From assembly GCA_913009825.1 (NCBI GenBank), contig CAJVYQ010000004.1, positions 1 through 64,000 of the forward strand: 64,000 nt of DNA, written 5' to 3'. A program made the position numbers and the translations under genes. Positions 18,143 to 27,182 of this stretch are shown in pieces (within the stretch, counting starts at the first letter, position 1; every line of letters starts with the position of its first letter). Source of the DNA: an uncultured Deferribacteres bacterium (GTDB lineage: Bacteria > Zhuqueibacterota > JdFR-76 > DREG01). Under the pieces are notes generated by a model that saw only the letters and a list, made by a program, of their open reading frames with translations, was not told where the DNA came from and searched no databases.

Positions 18143-19069
18143 ATGTTTAAAAAGATGTTTTCTGTTCTCTTTGTTCTGTTTCTTCTGACCGGCGGCTGCG
18201 ACCAGGGACAAAAGCAGAACATCAGTGGTGACAAAATCCGCTCCTTTGCCAATGAACTTTACAACCGCTATCTCTTCAAACAGGCCATCGAACAATATCA
18301 ATTTTATCTGACCCATTACCCGGTGGATGAAAATGAACAGGCAAATATTACTTTCAGAATCGGCAATATTTATTATGAAAAACTGCACGACTATGAAAGC
18401 GCCCTGGCGCAATTTTTGAAAATTCGTTCCATTTATCCGGAAAGTAAAATTGTAAAAGATGCAGATAAAAAAGTTGTTGCCTGCCTGGAGCGGCTGCAGC
18501 GTTCTGCCGATGCGGAACAGGCGTTGAAAGAAAGCGCCGACCTGGAGCCGCCGAAACGGGAAAACAAACCCGGTGAAGTCGTGGCCAAAATCGGCGACCG
18601 TAAAATTACCCAGGGCGACCTGGATTACAAAATCAAACAATTGCCGCCGGAAATTCAATTACAGTACAAAGATAAAAGCAAAAAACTGGAATTTCTGCGC
18701 CGTTATGTGGCAACGGAATTGATGTATGATTCCGCTAAACGACAGGGACTGGACAACGACAAAGATGTGATCGAAAATGTATTTCAGGCGAAAAAAACCT
18801 TCATGGTGCAGAAACTTCTGGAACGGGAAATCAGTAAAAAAGTGAAGATTACGCCGGACGACATCGAGCTGTATTACAAAGCTAATCCGGACAAATATGC
18901 AGAAAAGGATAAAGATGGTAAAGTGATCCGCCAGCCGGCGTTGTCGGATATTCAATCACAGGTAGCACAGGATCTGATGAGGGAGAGGCAGCAGAAAGCG
19001 TACAACGAGCTGATGGCTTCCTATTTACGGGCTGAAAATGTGAAAATTTATGATGATTTAGTCAAATGA
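18143..19069 (+). CDS. lipoprotein with TPR and SurA-N-like domains
   Basis: 308 residues. A lipoprotein signal ('FVLFLLTGGCDQ', Cys near 20) is followed by two or three TPR units ('FKQAIEQYQFYLTHYP', 'YESALAQFLKIRSIYPES', about 45-115). Then comes a SurA N-terminal-like chaperone segment starting 'VVAKIGDRKITQGDLDYKI' (about 150-168) and continuing to the end. No parvulin peptidyl-prolyl isomerase domain follows, so it may act as a holdase or scaffold rather than an isomerase. The GAGGTGA ribosome-binding site overlaps an upstream GTG, so ATG 18143 is the start. Its stop overlaps the next start (ATGA), placing it in the Bat operon. Confidence 0.8.
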   Translation: MFKKMFSVLFVLFLLTGGCDQGQKQNISGDKIRSFANELYNRYLFKQAIEQYQFYLTHYPVDENEQANITFRIGNIYYEKLHDYESALAQFLKIRSIYPESKIVKDADKKVVACLERLQRSADAEQALKESADLEPPKRENKPGEVVAKIGDRKITQGDLDYKIKQLPPEIQLQYKDKSKKLEFLRRYVATELMYDSAKRQGLDNDKDVIENVFQAKKTFMVQKLLEREISKKVKITPDDIELYYKANPDKYAEKDKDGKVIRQPALSDIQSQVAQDLMRERQQKAYNELMASYLRAENVKIYDDLVK

Positions 19070-20259
19070 AAAATCAAACAATGAACATCCTGAACAACAC
19101 GCATCAACAAGCAGGACACGCGAAATTTTTCCGCCCCGTCGAAGATCGATCCGAATTTTATCTTTTCGGCATACTATTGCAAAGAGCGGCGTTGTTTCTT
19201 TTGCTTTGCACCTTTCTTTCTCTCTATCCGCAGGTCTCGACGGCGCAGGGTAAAATCTCACTTTCCGCAAGTGTGGATCGTGCCACCATCACCATTGGTG
19301 ATTTGATCACTTACACGGTTACCGTAATACATGATAAAGATGTGCGGGTTTTCATGCCCTCGCTGGGGGAAAATCTCGGCGGTTTTGAAATTCGTGATTA
19401 TACAGACCACGAGCCCAGAGAAGAAGATGGAAAAATTATCAAACAGGTGGATTATATAATCTCTACTTTTGATGTGGGAGATTTTGAAATTCCACCGGTT
19501 GAAATCGGTTACATGATTCTGCCCGATTCAACCAGGGAAACACTGAAAACGGAAAGCATCAAAATTGTTGTCGAAAGCGTAAAACCAAGCGAAGATGGAG
19601 ATATTCGCGAAATCAAACCGCCCTGGGAAATACCTTACAATTGGAAACCGGTGATCGTTGGCAGCATCATTGCGCTGTTTGCCATTCTGTTCATCATTGC
19701 CCTCATTTACGTGATTCGTAAGCGCCGGAGAGGAGAACCAATCCTGCCGAAAAAAATAGAACCGCCACGACCGCCCCATGAAATCGCCTACGAAGAATTG
19801 AAGCGATTGGCAGACTCCGGCTTTCTGCAAAACGGAGAGATAAAACAATATTATTCGGAAATTTCCGATATTATCCGGCAGTATATTGAGGGCAGGTACC
19901 AGATTATTGCTATGGAATTGACGACTACGGAAGTGTTGGATCAGTTGAAAACCACCGACGTGGCTGATGAGCATTTTGACCTGTTTGTCCGATTTTTGGA
20001 AGCCTGCGATCTGGTGAAATTCGCCAAATATGTTCCGGGCAAAAAAGAACATGACGAGATTATGCGGCTTGCCGTTGAAATTGTTGATGTAACAAAATGG
20101 ACGGATTCGGTTGCCGGGGAGACTTCAATCGCGGCCGGAGAAGAAAAGGCCTCTGATTCCGAAATCCTTGTTGAAACGGAAGAGAATGAAGAATCTCACC
20201 CGGAATCCGTCACTGAAGAATGTAGCGATAATGTGAAAAATAAGGACGAACAAGACTAA
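19066..20259 (+). CDS. BatD-like protein with membrane anchor
   Basis: 397 residues. An unusually long hydrophilic leader precedes a hydrophobic signal or anchor (about 42-62). A beta-sandwich domain follows ('KISLSASVDRATITIGDLITYTVTV', BatD N-terminal type), then a membrane helix ('IVGSIIALFAILFIIALIYVIR', about 197-218), a helical cytoplasmic domain and an acidic tail. A later start within the leader is possible. It resembles a one-domain version of the large BatD encoded downstream and the protein at 14812. Overlaps with the gene before and 3-nt spacing to batA show tight coupling. Function inferred from context. Confidence 0.72.
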   Translation: MKNQTMNILNNTHQQAGHAKFFRPVEDRSEFYLFGILLQRAALFLLLCTFLSLYPQVSTAQGKISLSASVDRATITIGDLITYTVTVIHDKDVRVFMPSLGENLGGFEIRDYTDHEPREEDGKIIKQVDYIISTFDVGDFEIPPVEIGYMILPDSTRETLKTESIKIVVESVKPSEDGDIREIKPPWEIPYNWKPVIVGSIIALFAILFIIALIYVIRKRRRGEPILPKKIEPPRPPHEIAYEELKRLADSGFLQNGEIKQYYSEISDIIRQYIEGRYQIIAMELTTTEVLDQLKTTDVADEHFDLFVRFLEACDLVKFAKYVPGKKEHDEIMRLAVEIVDVTKWTDSVAGETSIAAGEEKASDSEILVETEENEESHPESVTEECSDNVKNKDEQD

Positions 20260-20262
20260 ATC

Positions 20263-21255
20263 ATGTATCGATTTGCAGACCCCTATTTTCTTTATTTATT
20301 GGCGATTGTGCCGGTATTGGTTTACTTTCATTTGAAACAGAAAAAACCGCAAACGGCCACTTTGCGTTATTCAAATCTGGAAGTGGTTAAATCCGTTGGC
20401 AAATCACGGTGGGGACGCTATCGTCATATTTTTTTCGGGTTAAGAACGGTGGCAATTGTATTTCTGATCATTGCCCTGGCCCGGCCGCAATCCGGCAGTA
20501 AAGAAGAAGAAATTACCACCGAAGGAATCGACATCATGTTGGCGCTGGATATATCCAGTTCCATGCTGGCGGAGGATTTTAAACCCAAAAACAGGCTGGA
20601 GGTGGCCAAAATTGTCGCCAAGGAATTTGTCCGGAGCCGTGCCAATGATCGCATCGGTCTGATCGTTTTTGCCGGCGAGAGTTACACCCAGTGTCCACTA
20701 ACCATGGATTACGGCGTGCTGCTCAATTTTATCGATGATGTGAAAATCGGCATGGTTAAAGACGGCACGGCCATCGGGATGGCGCTGGCCAATGCTGTGA
20801 ATCGTTTACGCACGAGTAAGGCCAAAAGCAAAGTGATAATTCTGCTGACGGACGGCCGCAACAACGCCGGTGAACTGTCGCCTATCGATGCGGCGCGCGT
20901 TGCCGAGGCATTGGGTGTGCGGGTTTACACGGTTGGCGCCGGCAGCAGGGGAACGGCGCTTTACCCCATCAACGATCCGATTTTGGGAAAACGGTACCAG
21001 CGGCTGCCGGTGGAAATTGACGAAGGATTGCTGCAAAAAGTAGCGCAGATGACCAATGGAAAATATTTTCGGGCAGTTGACCGAAAATCTCTGGAGAACG
21101 TATTCAAAGAGATCGGCAAATTGGAAAAAACAAAAATTGAAGTGAAAGAATTTACCCGCTACGAAGAACTGTTCTGGGTGTATCTGGCCATCGGGTTGGT
21201 TTTTCTGGGTCTGGAAATTCTGCTGGCAAATACCAAGTTCAGGAAGATTCCGTAG
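20263..21255 (+). CDS. batA: BatA, VWA-domain membrane protein
   Basis: 330 residues. The N-terminal BatA region has two membrane helices (about 9-22 and 56-76) leading into 'LARPQSGSKEEE'. The VWA domain has an intact metal-binding DxSxS ('MLALDISSSM', about 90-99) and downstream 'LLTDGRNNAGE'. A C-terminal membrane helix follows ('FWVYLAIGLVFLGLEILLA', about 305-323). Bat proteins form membrane complexes linked to stress tolerance in Bacteroides, Leptospira and Francisella. BatA and BatB are paralogous and adjacent, as usual. Confidence 0.93.
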   Translation: MYRFADPYFLYLLAIVPVLVYFHLKQKKPQTATLRYSNLEVVKSVGKSRWGRYRHIFFGLRTVAIVFLIIALARPQSGSKEEEITTEGIDIMLALDISSSMLAEDFKPKNRLEVAKIVAKEFVRSRANDRIGLIVFAGESYTQCPLTMDYGVLLNFIDDVKIGMVKDGTAIGMALANAVNRLRTSKAKSKVIILLTDGRNNAGELSPIDAARVAEALGVRVYTVGAGSRGTALYPINDPILGKRYQRLPVEIDEGLLQKVAQMTNGKYFRAVDRKSLENVFKEIGKLEKTKIEVKEFTRYEELFWVYLAIGLVFLGLEILLANTKFRKIP

Positions 21256-21360
21256 CTGAGCGGGAAGCGGAAAAGATTGGGATGTAAAACAACTTCTAAT
21301 ATATTGGTTTGTATCCTGAATAGTAACGTAAAATGTAACAAAAAATAGAACGGTGTAAAG

Positions 21361-22392
21361 ATGTTTCGATTTGGTAATCAGGGATTTTTGTGGCTTTTGC
21401 TGCTGATTCCGGCGCTCATTGTCTTTTTTATCCGGGTGCGAAAATCAAAGCAAAAAGCGCTGCTGCGGTTTGGCAGTCCGGAGCTATTAAAAAAATTAAT
21501 GACCGCTTACCACAGCGGCCGTCAGAACATGAAGATATTTTTACTGATTACCGCCCTGTTTTTCTTTTTGGTTGCTTTGGCCCGGCCGCAGATCGGCACC
21601 AAATTAGAGGAAGTAAAAAGAAAAGGGGTGGACATTTTTGTTGCCATCGATGTGTCCCTTTCCATGAAGGCGGAAGACATCAAACCCAATCGTCTTGAGA
21701 AAGCCAAGCACGAAGTTGCCGGACTCATCGATCGCCTGCAGGGAGACAGAATAGGGTTGATCGCTTTTGCCGGCGAGGCATTTGTCCAAAGTCCATTGAC
21801 GCTGGACTACGGCGCCGCCAAAATGTTTCTCGATATCATGGATCCCAGTTTGATTCCTGTTCCCGGCACGGCCATCGGTAAAGCTATCGAAAAAGCGGTT
21901 CAATCTTATGTAACGACCGAGCGAAAACACAAAGTGCTCATCCTCATCACCGATGGGGAAAATAACAGTAAGGATCCCCTAAAAATGGCCGAATTGGCGG
22001 AGAAGGAAGGTGTCGTAATTTATACGGTGGGCATCGGATCGCCGCAGGGGGTGCCGATTCCGCTGTACGATCAATCCGGAAGACAGATCGGCTTTAAGAA
22101 AGACAGGCAGGGCAATGTGGTTATGAGCAAACTGGATCAACTGACGCTGGAAAAAATTGCGCTGCAAACAGGCGGTAAATATTACAACGCCACGCCGTCC
22201 GAAATGGAATTGGGAAAAATTTACGATGAAATCGGCAAAATGGAGAAGAAAGAACTCTCTTCCAAAATATTTTCTCAGTATGAAGACAGATTTCAATATT
22301 TCCTGTCTATCGGTCTGATTTTGCTGCTTATCGATGTTTTTTTACCCGAGAGAAAGCGAGTGAAAACGGAATGGAAGGGGAGGTTCGAGTAG
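21361..22392 (+). CDS. batB: BatB, VWA-domain membrane protein
   Basis: 343 residues with the same plan as BatA: an N-terminal helix ('FLWLLLLIPALIVFFI'), a second helix ('IFLLITALFFFLVALARPQIG'), a VWA domain with DxSxS in 'FVAIDVSLSMKAED' (about 92-105), 'LILITDGENNSKDP', and a C-terminal helix before a basic tail. The tandem batA-batB order and the following TPR gene identify it. The 105-nt gap to batA holds no obvious terminator, so read-through is expected. Confidence 0.93.
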   Translation: MFRFGNQGFLWLLLLIPALIVFFIRVRKSKQKALLRFGSPELLKKLMTAYHSGRQNMKIFLLITALFFFLVALARPQIGTKLEEVKRKGVDIFVAIDVSLSMKAEDIKPNRLEKAKHEVAGLIDRLQGDRIGLIAFAGEAFVQSPLTLDYGAAKMFLDIMDPSLIPVPGTAIGKAIEKAVQSYVTTERKHKVLILITDGENNSKDPLKMAELAEKEGVVIYTVGIGSPQGVPIPLYDQSGRQIGFKKDRQGNVVMSKLDQLTLEKIALQTGGKYYNATPSEMELGKIYDEIGKMEKKELSSKIFSQYEDRFQYFLSIGLILLLIDVFLPERKRVKTEWKGRFE

Positions 22393-22462
22393 GAAATTAT
22401 GAAGAATAAATCATCCTGTTTTTTGATTCTGTTTTCTGCACGTGCAAAATGTGAGGTGACCT

Positions 22463-23161
22463 ATGCAGAATAAAATTGTTTTTTCCGTGATTTTTCTCTT
22501 TCTTGTTACCGGATTTGCTTTCGGCCAATCCGTACGGAATCGGGTGAAGAAAGGAAATCAACTTTATGCCGCAGAAAAATATGATCAGGCATTGAATAAA
22601 TATCAGGATGCGCTTCTGACTGATCCGAAAAATGAACGCGTTCAGTTTAATATTGGCAATACAAAATATCAGAAGAAAAAATATGAGGAGTCACTCAAAG
22701 ATTATCAGCAGGTAATCGGCACGGAAGACCTCAATCTTGAAGAGCAAGCTTATTTCAATTTGGGGAATACGCTGTACCGTATGAATAAATTGCCGGAGAG
22801 TATTCTGGCTTATAAACGTGCGCTTAAAATGAATCCCGACGATGTGGACGCCAAGTACAATCTGGAATATGTGCGGCGTAAGTTAAAAGAGAATGCCAAA
22901 AAACAGCGGCAAAATCCTCAGCAGCAGCAACAGCAACAGAATCAGGATCAGAAAAAAGATCAGAATAAAAGGGATCTACAAAAACAGGAACAACAAAAGC
23001 AGCAACAGGAACAACAACAGCAGCAGATGAAAGACAAAAAGAAACTTTCCAAAGAAGACGCGGAAAGAATACTGGAAGCGCTGAAGAATGATGAAAAAGA
23101 TATTCAGAAAAAGCGCAAAATGAAAGTAACGGGAAGACGGCGGGTAACCAAAGATTGGTAA
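22463..23161 (+). CDS. batC: BatC, periplasmic TPR protein with Gln-rich tail
   Basis: 232 residues. A signal peptide ('FLFLVTGFAFGQS') precedes about three TPR units (35-140, e.g. 'EQAYFNLGNTLYRMNKLPESILAYKRALKMNP'). A glutamine-dominated low-complexity stretch follows (about 150-190) and then a basic tail. TPR proteins of this type regularly follow BatB and probably scaffold the complex in the periplasm. The Gln tract is encoded by CAG/CAA runs and may vary in length between strains. Confidence 0.88.
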   Translation: MQNKIVFSVIFLFLVTGFAFGQSVRNRVKKGNQLYAAEKYDQALNKYQDALLTDPKNERVQFNIGNTKYQKKKYEESLKDYQQVIGTEDLNLEEQAYFNLGNTLYRMNKLPESILAYKRALKMNPDDVDAKYNLEYVRRKLKENAKKQRQNPQQQQQQQNQDQKKDQNKRDLQKQEQQKQQQEQQQQQMKDKKKLSKEDAERILEALKNDEKDIQKKRKMKVTGRRRVTKDW

Positions 23162-23171
23162 GCCGGGAAAA

Positions 23172-25052
23172 ATGAAAAATAGATATCTTTACAATGTTTT
23201 TGCAATATTGTTATTCTTCACGTTTGGAAATGTGGTACAGGCCCGGGACCTGAAGCTTAGGAGTTATGTGGATCGCGCCCGGATTGCGGAAGGCCAACAG
23301 TTTACCCTGACTATCGAGTTTTCCGGTTCCGACGCCCAGGCCGCGCCCACCCCGGAGCTGCCTGATTTTTCTGCTTTTGCCGATTATGTCGGCAGCAGCA
23401 CTTCCCAGAATATCAATTTTGTCAACGGCCGGATGACGGTATCTAAAAGCACCATGAATTACTACCGGGCGCGGGTTGCCGGTAAATATCGAATTCCTGC
23501 TATTCAAATGATGTACCGTGGCAAGAAAATCCAATCCCAGCCTGTTACTATCGAAATTGTAAAAAGCAGCGCGCCATCCTCTACAACACCTGGCCGGCAA
23601 CCGGGTCAGCAACAGGGGCGCCGGACGCCCCGGTTCCAGATTACACCGGCGAGTTCACTAAAAGGGAATATCTTTTTACGCGCCGAAGCATCGCCGCGGA
23701 TTGTTTATCAGAATCAGCCAATTTTGGTAACGTACAAAATTTATACCCGTGTGGAGGTAGCCAATTATTCTATTTCAAAACTGCCTAATATGGTGGGTTT
23801 TTGGAATGAAGAATTTTCCATGCCGCAACAGCCGGTCACATACGAGAAAGTTATCAATGGCAAGCGTTTTTTGGTTGCCGAAATCAAGAAGATGGCACTT
23901 TTTCCCACGGATGCCGGAGAAAAAGTGATCGGGTCGATGGAGATTGATTGCGAAGTCCGGTTGCAGAACCGGAGAAGGCGGAGTATTTTTGATGATTTTT
24001 TTAATGATGATTTTTTCAACAACAGCCTGTTTGGCCGCCGGGTGCGAACCAAAATAAAAAGCGATTCCGTAAAAATTAATGTGAAGCCGCTGCCTGCGAA
24101 CGGAAAACCCGGTGATTTTTCCGGTGCGGTAGGGAAATTTAATATGAGTGCTTCTCTGGATAAAAATCAGGTGAAAGCCAATGAAGCGATTACGCTGAAA
24201 GTAAAATTTTCCGGCACCGGCAATATTAAAATGCTGCCGGCACCGAAAGTTGTTTTTCCGCCGAATATTGAAACTTATGAACCGAAAACATCCACCAATA
24301 TCGACCGTACCGGCGATCGGATCAGAGGGAATAAAACCACGGAATATGTGCTCATTCCCCGGTATGCCGGCGATTATCGCATTAAACCGATCACCTTCAA
24401 TTATTTTGATACCGCTTCGGGAACTTATAAAACGCTGTCGTCCCCGGAATTTTCCATCCACGTTTCCGCCGGTGCCGGAACAGGATTACCTATGACCAGC
24501 GGCATTTCCCGTGAAGAGGTGAAGTTGATCGGCCGGGATATTCGTTTCATCAGAAACAGCACGGATAAGTTTTACCGCATCGGCGGTTATTTTTACCGCA
24601 GTTTCTGGTTTGTTTTGCTGCTGATTTTTCCCGTTCTGATTTTTACCGGTGTTGTGGTTTATCAGCAGCGGCAGGAAAAAATGGTTGAAAATGTGGCCTA
24701 TGCCCGGAGCAGGAAAGCCAACCAGATGGCGAAAAAGCGGCTTGGCCAGGTGCATAAATTGAAGAAAACCGGAACCCAGAAAGAGTTTTATGCGGAAATT
24801 TCCCACGCTCTGTTGGGCTTTATCGCCGACAAATTGAACCTTGCTGCCGCCGGGTTGATCAGCGATGAAGTCGCCGATAAATTGAAAGCGCGGCATGTAT
24901 CTGAAAATGTGATTTCCGAGCTGTTAAGCTGTCTGCAGGAATGCGATTTTCAGCGCTTTGCGCCGGCGGAAACCGATGACGAAAACATGAAACAACTGTA
25001 TAAACGGGCGCAACAGGCCATTGTAGATTTGGACAAAGCAAAATTGAGTTAG
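23172..25052 (+). CDS. batD: BatD, large oxygen-tolerance-type membrane protein
   Basis: 626 residues: a signal peptide ending near 'NVVQARD' (residue 25), repeated beta-sandwich domains across the periplasmic part (about 26-445, beginning 'KLRSYVDRARIAEGQQFTLTIEFSG'), a membrane helix ('FWFVLLLIFPVLIFTGVVVY', about 477-496), and a helical cytoplasmic C-terminus (about 505-620). An Arg/Asp/Phe-rich loop ('RRRRSIFDDFFNDDFFNNS', about 263-281) is a usual BatD feature. It starts 10 nt after batC. This is the canonical BatD of the locus; two shorter relatives lie upstream. Confidence 0.92.
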   Translation: MKNRYLYNVFAILLFFTFGNVVQARDLKLRSYVDRARIAEGQQFTLTIEFSGSDAQAAPTPELPDFSAFADYVGSSTSQNINFVNGRMTVSKSTMNYYRARVAGKYRIPAIQMMYRGKKIQSQPVTIEIVKSSAPSSTTPGRQPGQQQGRRTPRFQITPASSLKGNIFLRAEASPRIVYQNQPILVTYKIYTRVEVANYSISKLPNMVGFWNEEFSMPQQPVTYEKVINGKRFLVAEIKKMALFPTDAGEKVIGSMEIDCEVRLQNRRRRSIFDDFFNDDFFNNSLFGRRVRTKIKSDSVKINVKPLPANGKPGDFSGAVGKFNMSASLDKNQVKANEAITLKVKFSGTGNIKMLPAPKVVFPPNIETYEPKTSTNIDRTGDRIRGNKTTEYVLIPRYAGDYRIKPITFNYFDTASGTYKTLSSPEFSIHVSAGAGTGLPMTSGISREEVKLIGRDIRFIRNSTDKFYRIGGYFYRSFWFVLLLIFPVLIFTGVVVYQQRQEKMVENVAYARSRKANQMAKKRLGQVHKLKKTGTQKEFYAEISHALLGFIADKLNLAAAGLISDEVADKLKARHVSENVISELLSCLQECDFQRFAPAETDDENMKQLYKRAQQAIVDLDKAKLS

Positions 25053-25155
25053 ATCAATAATTCTCCGCCAGGTTATTCCAATATATGGCAACGGAAACAG
25101 GAACTTCAGAAGAAATGACGTGAACTTGCAAGAGGGTTTTGATGAGGGTTCGTGA

Positions 25156-25920
25156 ATGATAAAAATGAAATTGAGTGTCATTTTATCTTTGATTTTTCTT
25201 CTCGGCAGTGTAGCGTATGGAGATCACCAACAGCATCTGTTTGAGCAGGGAAACCAGGCTTATCAAAACAAGGAGTATGCCGGCGCCGTCAAATATTATG
25301 AAGAAATTTTGCAAACCGGGTACGAAAACGCCGATCTTTACTACAATTTAGGGAATTCTTATTACAAAATCGGACGGATAGCAAAAGCGATTTTGAATTA
25401 TGAAAGAGCATTGAGGCTCCGTCCTGATGACGAAGATATTCAATTTAATCTGCAAATTGCCAATTTGTCCGTTACGGATAAAATCCCCCGTTTGCCGGAA
25501 CTGTTTTATGTAACCTATTTCAATCAGTTCCGCTCGGTTTTTGGCCTGCGCGTCCTGACCATTATTACCCTGTCGCTCTATTTTCTCTCTTTGACCTTTC
25601 TGATCTTTTGGCTGTTGGCAAAAAAGAGAAAGCTGCGTTTAATGTTCCGGGCGGTTTCACTATCGCTTTTGCTGCTATTGGTTGTTTTTTCTTTCACCTT
25701 TATCGCCAAAATCCGCTATTTGCAGCGCAATGTGGACGCGGTTGTAATGAGTCCGCGAGTAGATGTGCGCAGCGCTCCCAGCGAAGATGGCACGGAGATA
25801 TTTACAATTCATGAAGGGCTGAAAGTGAAAATTACCAACACCAGCAGCGGTTGGTACGAAATACGTTTGCCGGACGGCAAAGAAGGGTGGCTGCAGGTGA
25901 AGGATGTGGAAGTGATTTGA
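25156..25920 (+). CDS. batE: BatE, TPR/SH3-domain membrane protein
   Basis: 254 residues: a signal peptide, two TPR units ('LFEQGNQAYQNKEYAGAVKYYEEIL', 'ADLYYNLGNSYYKIGRIAKAILNYERAL', about 20-95), two membrane helices (about 127-152 and 161-182), and a C-terminal bacterial SH3-like domain ('SPRVDVRSAPSEDGTEIFTIHEGLKVKITN', about 195-250). This matches BatE as found at the end of bat operons. The SH3 part would face the periplasm and could contact peptidoglycan. It is the last gene of the locus. Confidence 0.9.
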   Translation: MIKMKLSVILSLIFLLGSVAYGDHQQHLFEQGNQAYQNKEYAGAVKYYEEILQTGYENADLYYNLGNSYYKIGRIAKAILNYERALRLRPDDEDIQFNLQIANLSVTDKIPRLPELFYVTYFNQFRSVFGLRVLTIITLSLYFLSLTFLIFWLLAKKRKLRLMFRAVSLSLLLLLVVFSFTFIAKIRYLQRNVDAVVMSPRVDVRSAPSEDGTEIFTIHEGLKVKITNTSSGWYEIRLPDGKEGWLQVKDVEVI

Positions 25921-26073
25921 GAATTATGGATATGGTTTTGTGTATAGTGTAGCGTTTGTTCTATTGTGTAAATGTGAGATAAGAGCTAAAAAAGAAAATA
26001 AATATATTCTTTGTTTGGTGGACAGGATTTTCGCAATTAAAACGGATAAAAAATAATACCAGAAGGAGGGAAA

Positions 26074-26577
26074 ATGATCAGTAAAAAGTTGGAAGAAGCG
26101 TTAAACGAGCAAATCAGAGAAGAGTTTTATTCCGCATCCTATTATCTCTCGATCTCCGCCTGGGCCAGTTCTCAGGATTACAACGGAACCGCCTCTTTTT
26201 TCATGATTCAGGTACAGGAAGAAGTTGGACATGCCATGAAGATGTTTAATTTTTTGTTCGATGTGGAGAGCAGGGCGATCGTTCCCGCTTTGGACCAGCC
26301 GCCCGCCGATTTTGACGGTCTGGAAGATGCGTTCCAAAAAACATTGAAACACGAAAAATATATCACCGGCCGTATCCATAAATTAGTTGCCCTGGCCAGG
26401 GAAGAAAATGATTATGCCATGGAAAATTTTCTGCAATGGTTTGTAACCGAACAGGTGGAAGAAGAAGCCAATATGAATAAGGTACTGGCGCAAATTAAAA
26501 TGATCGGCGGAGATGCCAGGGCAGTTTTCATGCTCGATCGTGAGTTAGGTCAACGGCAGGCTTTCGGCGGAGAATAG
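26074..26577 (+). CDS. ferritin (FtnA-like)
   Basis: 167 residues, the standard length of non-haem bacterial ferritin. Ferroxidase ligands are visible: Glu17 in 'EEFYSASYY', the Glu and His of 'QEEVGHAMKMF' (about 49-53), Glu about 94, and 'TEQVEEEANM' near 126-135. It stores iron as a 24-subunit shell and limits Fenton damage, which suits a neighbourhood rich in stress genes. AGAAGGAGG precedes ATG 26074. No haem-ligating Met in the bacterioferritin position is apparent. Two hairpins follow. Confidence 0.95.
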   Translation: MISKKLEEALNEQIREEFYSASYYLSISAWASSQDYNGTASFFMIQVQEEVGHAMKMFNFLFDVESRAIVPALDQPPADFDGLEDAFQKTLKHEKYITGRIHKLVALAREENDYAMENFLQWFVTEQVEEEANMNKVLAQIKMIGGDARAVFMLDRELGQRQAFGGE

Positions 26578-26587
26578 AACCTCCCTG

Positions 26588-26626
26588 ATTGATTCCATCG
26601 CTTGAAGCGATGGAATCAATATTTTT
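26588..26626 (+). terminator. terminator hairpin 1 after ferritin
   Basis: ATTGATTCCATCGCTT and AAGCGATGGAATCAAT are perfectly complementary around a single G, followed by ATTTTT. The stem is unusually long and symmetric. Confidence 0.75.
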
Positions 26627-26643
26627 AACAGAACCATGTTAAC

Positions 26644-26680
26644 CGATTCCATCACTGCGCGTAGTGGAATCGATTTTTTC
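26644..26680 (+). terminator. terminator hairpin 2 after ferritin
   Basis: CGATTCCATCACT pairs with AGTGGAATCG, with a small bulge, followed by six T residues. Its GATTCCATC motif repeats the first hairpin, so the pair looks like a duplication or a paired backup terminator. Confidence 0.65.
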
Positions 26681-27182
26681 CTCTACTCCCTCCGCTCAGG
26701 CAGGAGTTGCACCCCTGCTCAAACATGTCTTTTTATTACTTCTTTACGGATTTCCATGTTTTGGCGCAAATTCAATGAAATTGAATGGTCGATTCGGCAA
26801 ATCGATCTGCTTTTAATTCCGCATAAAAACTGAACACAGCAGAAACATTCTTTCCCACCTGCCATTCAAACCGGATGAACCAAAAAAATGATAATATGTT
26901 GTTCTTGAAAATAATGCATGTTATTGCATAATGTAAGGCGACGAGACTCGTCGCCCACCAAACCAACTGATTGAAAAACTTTGCTAAAAAACGTAACACT
27001 TTAGTTTTTACTGAAATCTGCGTCCTTCGCGCTATCTGCGTCTCTGCGTTTTAGAACGCCTGTTTTTTAACGCAGAGGCGCAGAGAAAGTGAAAAAATTG
27101 CGAACTGAAAATTGTTGGCAACTATTTAGCTCCTGATCGAAAACTTGCAACATATCCCGGTGGAAAGGAGGAGCGCTTCGGC
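26681..27182. repeat. intergenic region with environmental palindromes
   Basis: About 500 nt between ferritin and the convergent FtsZ-like operon. It holds a short perfect hairpin GGCGACGAG-A-CTCGTCGCC (about 26938-26956) and an imperfect palindrome built of CGCAGAGGCGCAGAG / TCTGCGTCTCTGCG (27019-27085). The second is a type of repeat I recognise as widespread in uncultivated bacterial genomes. No coding sequence is supported. Confidence 0.55.
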
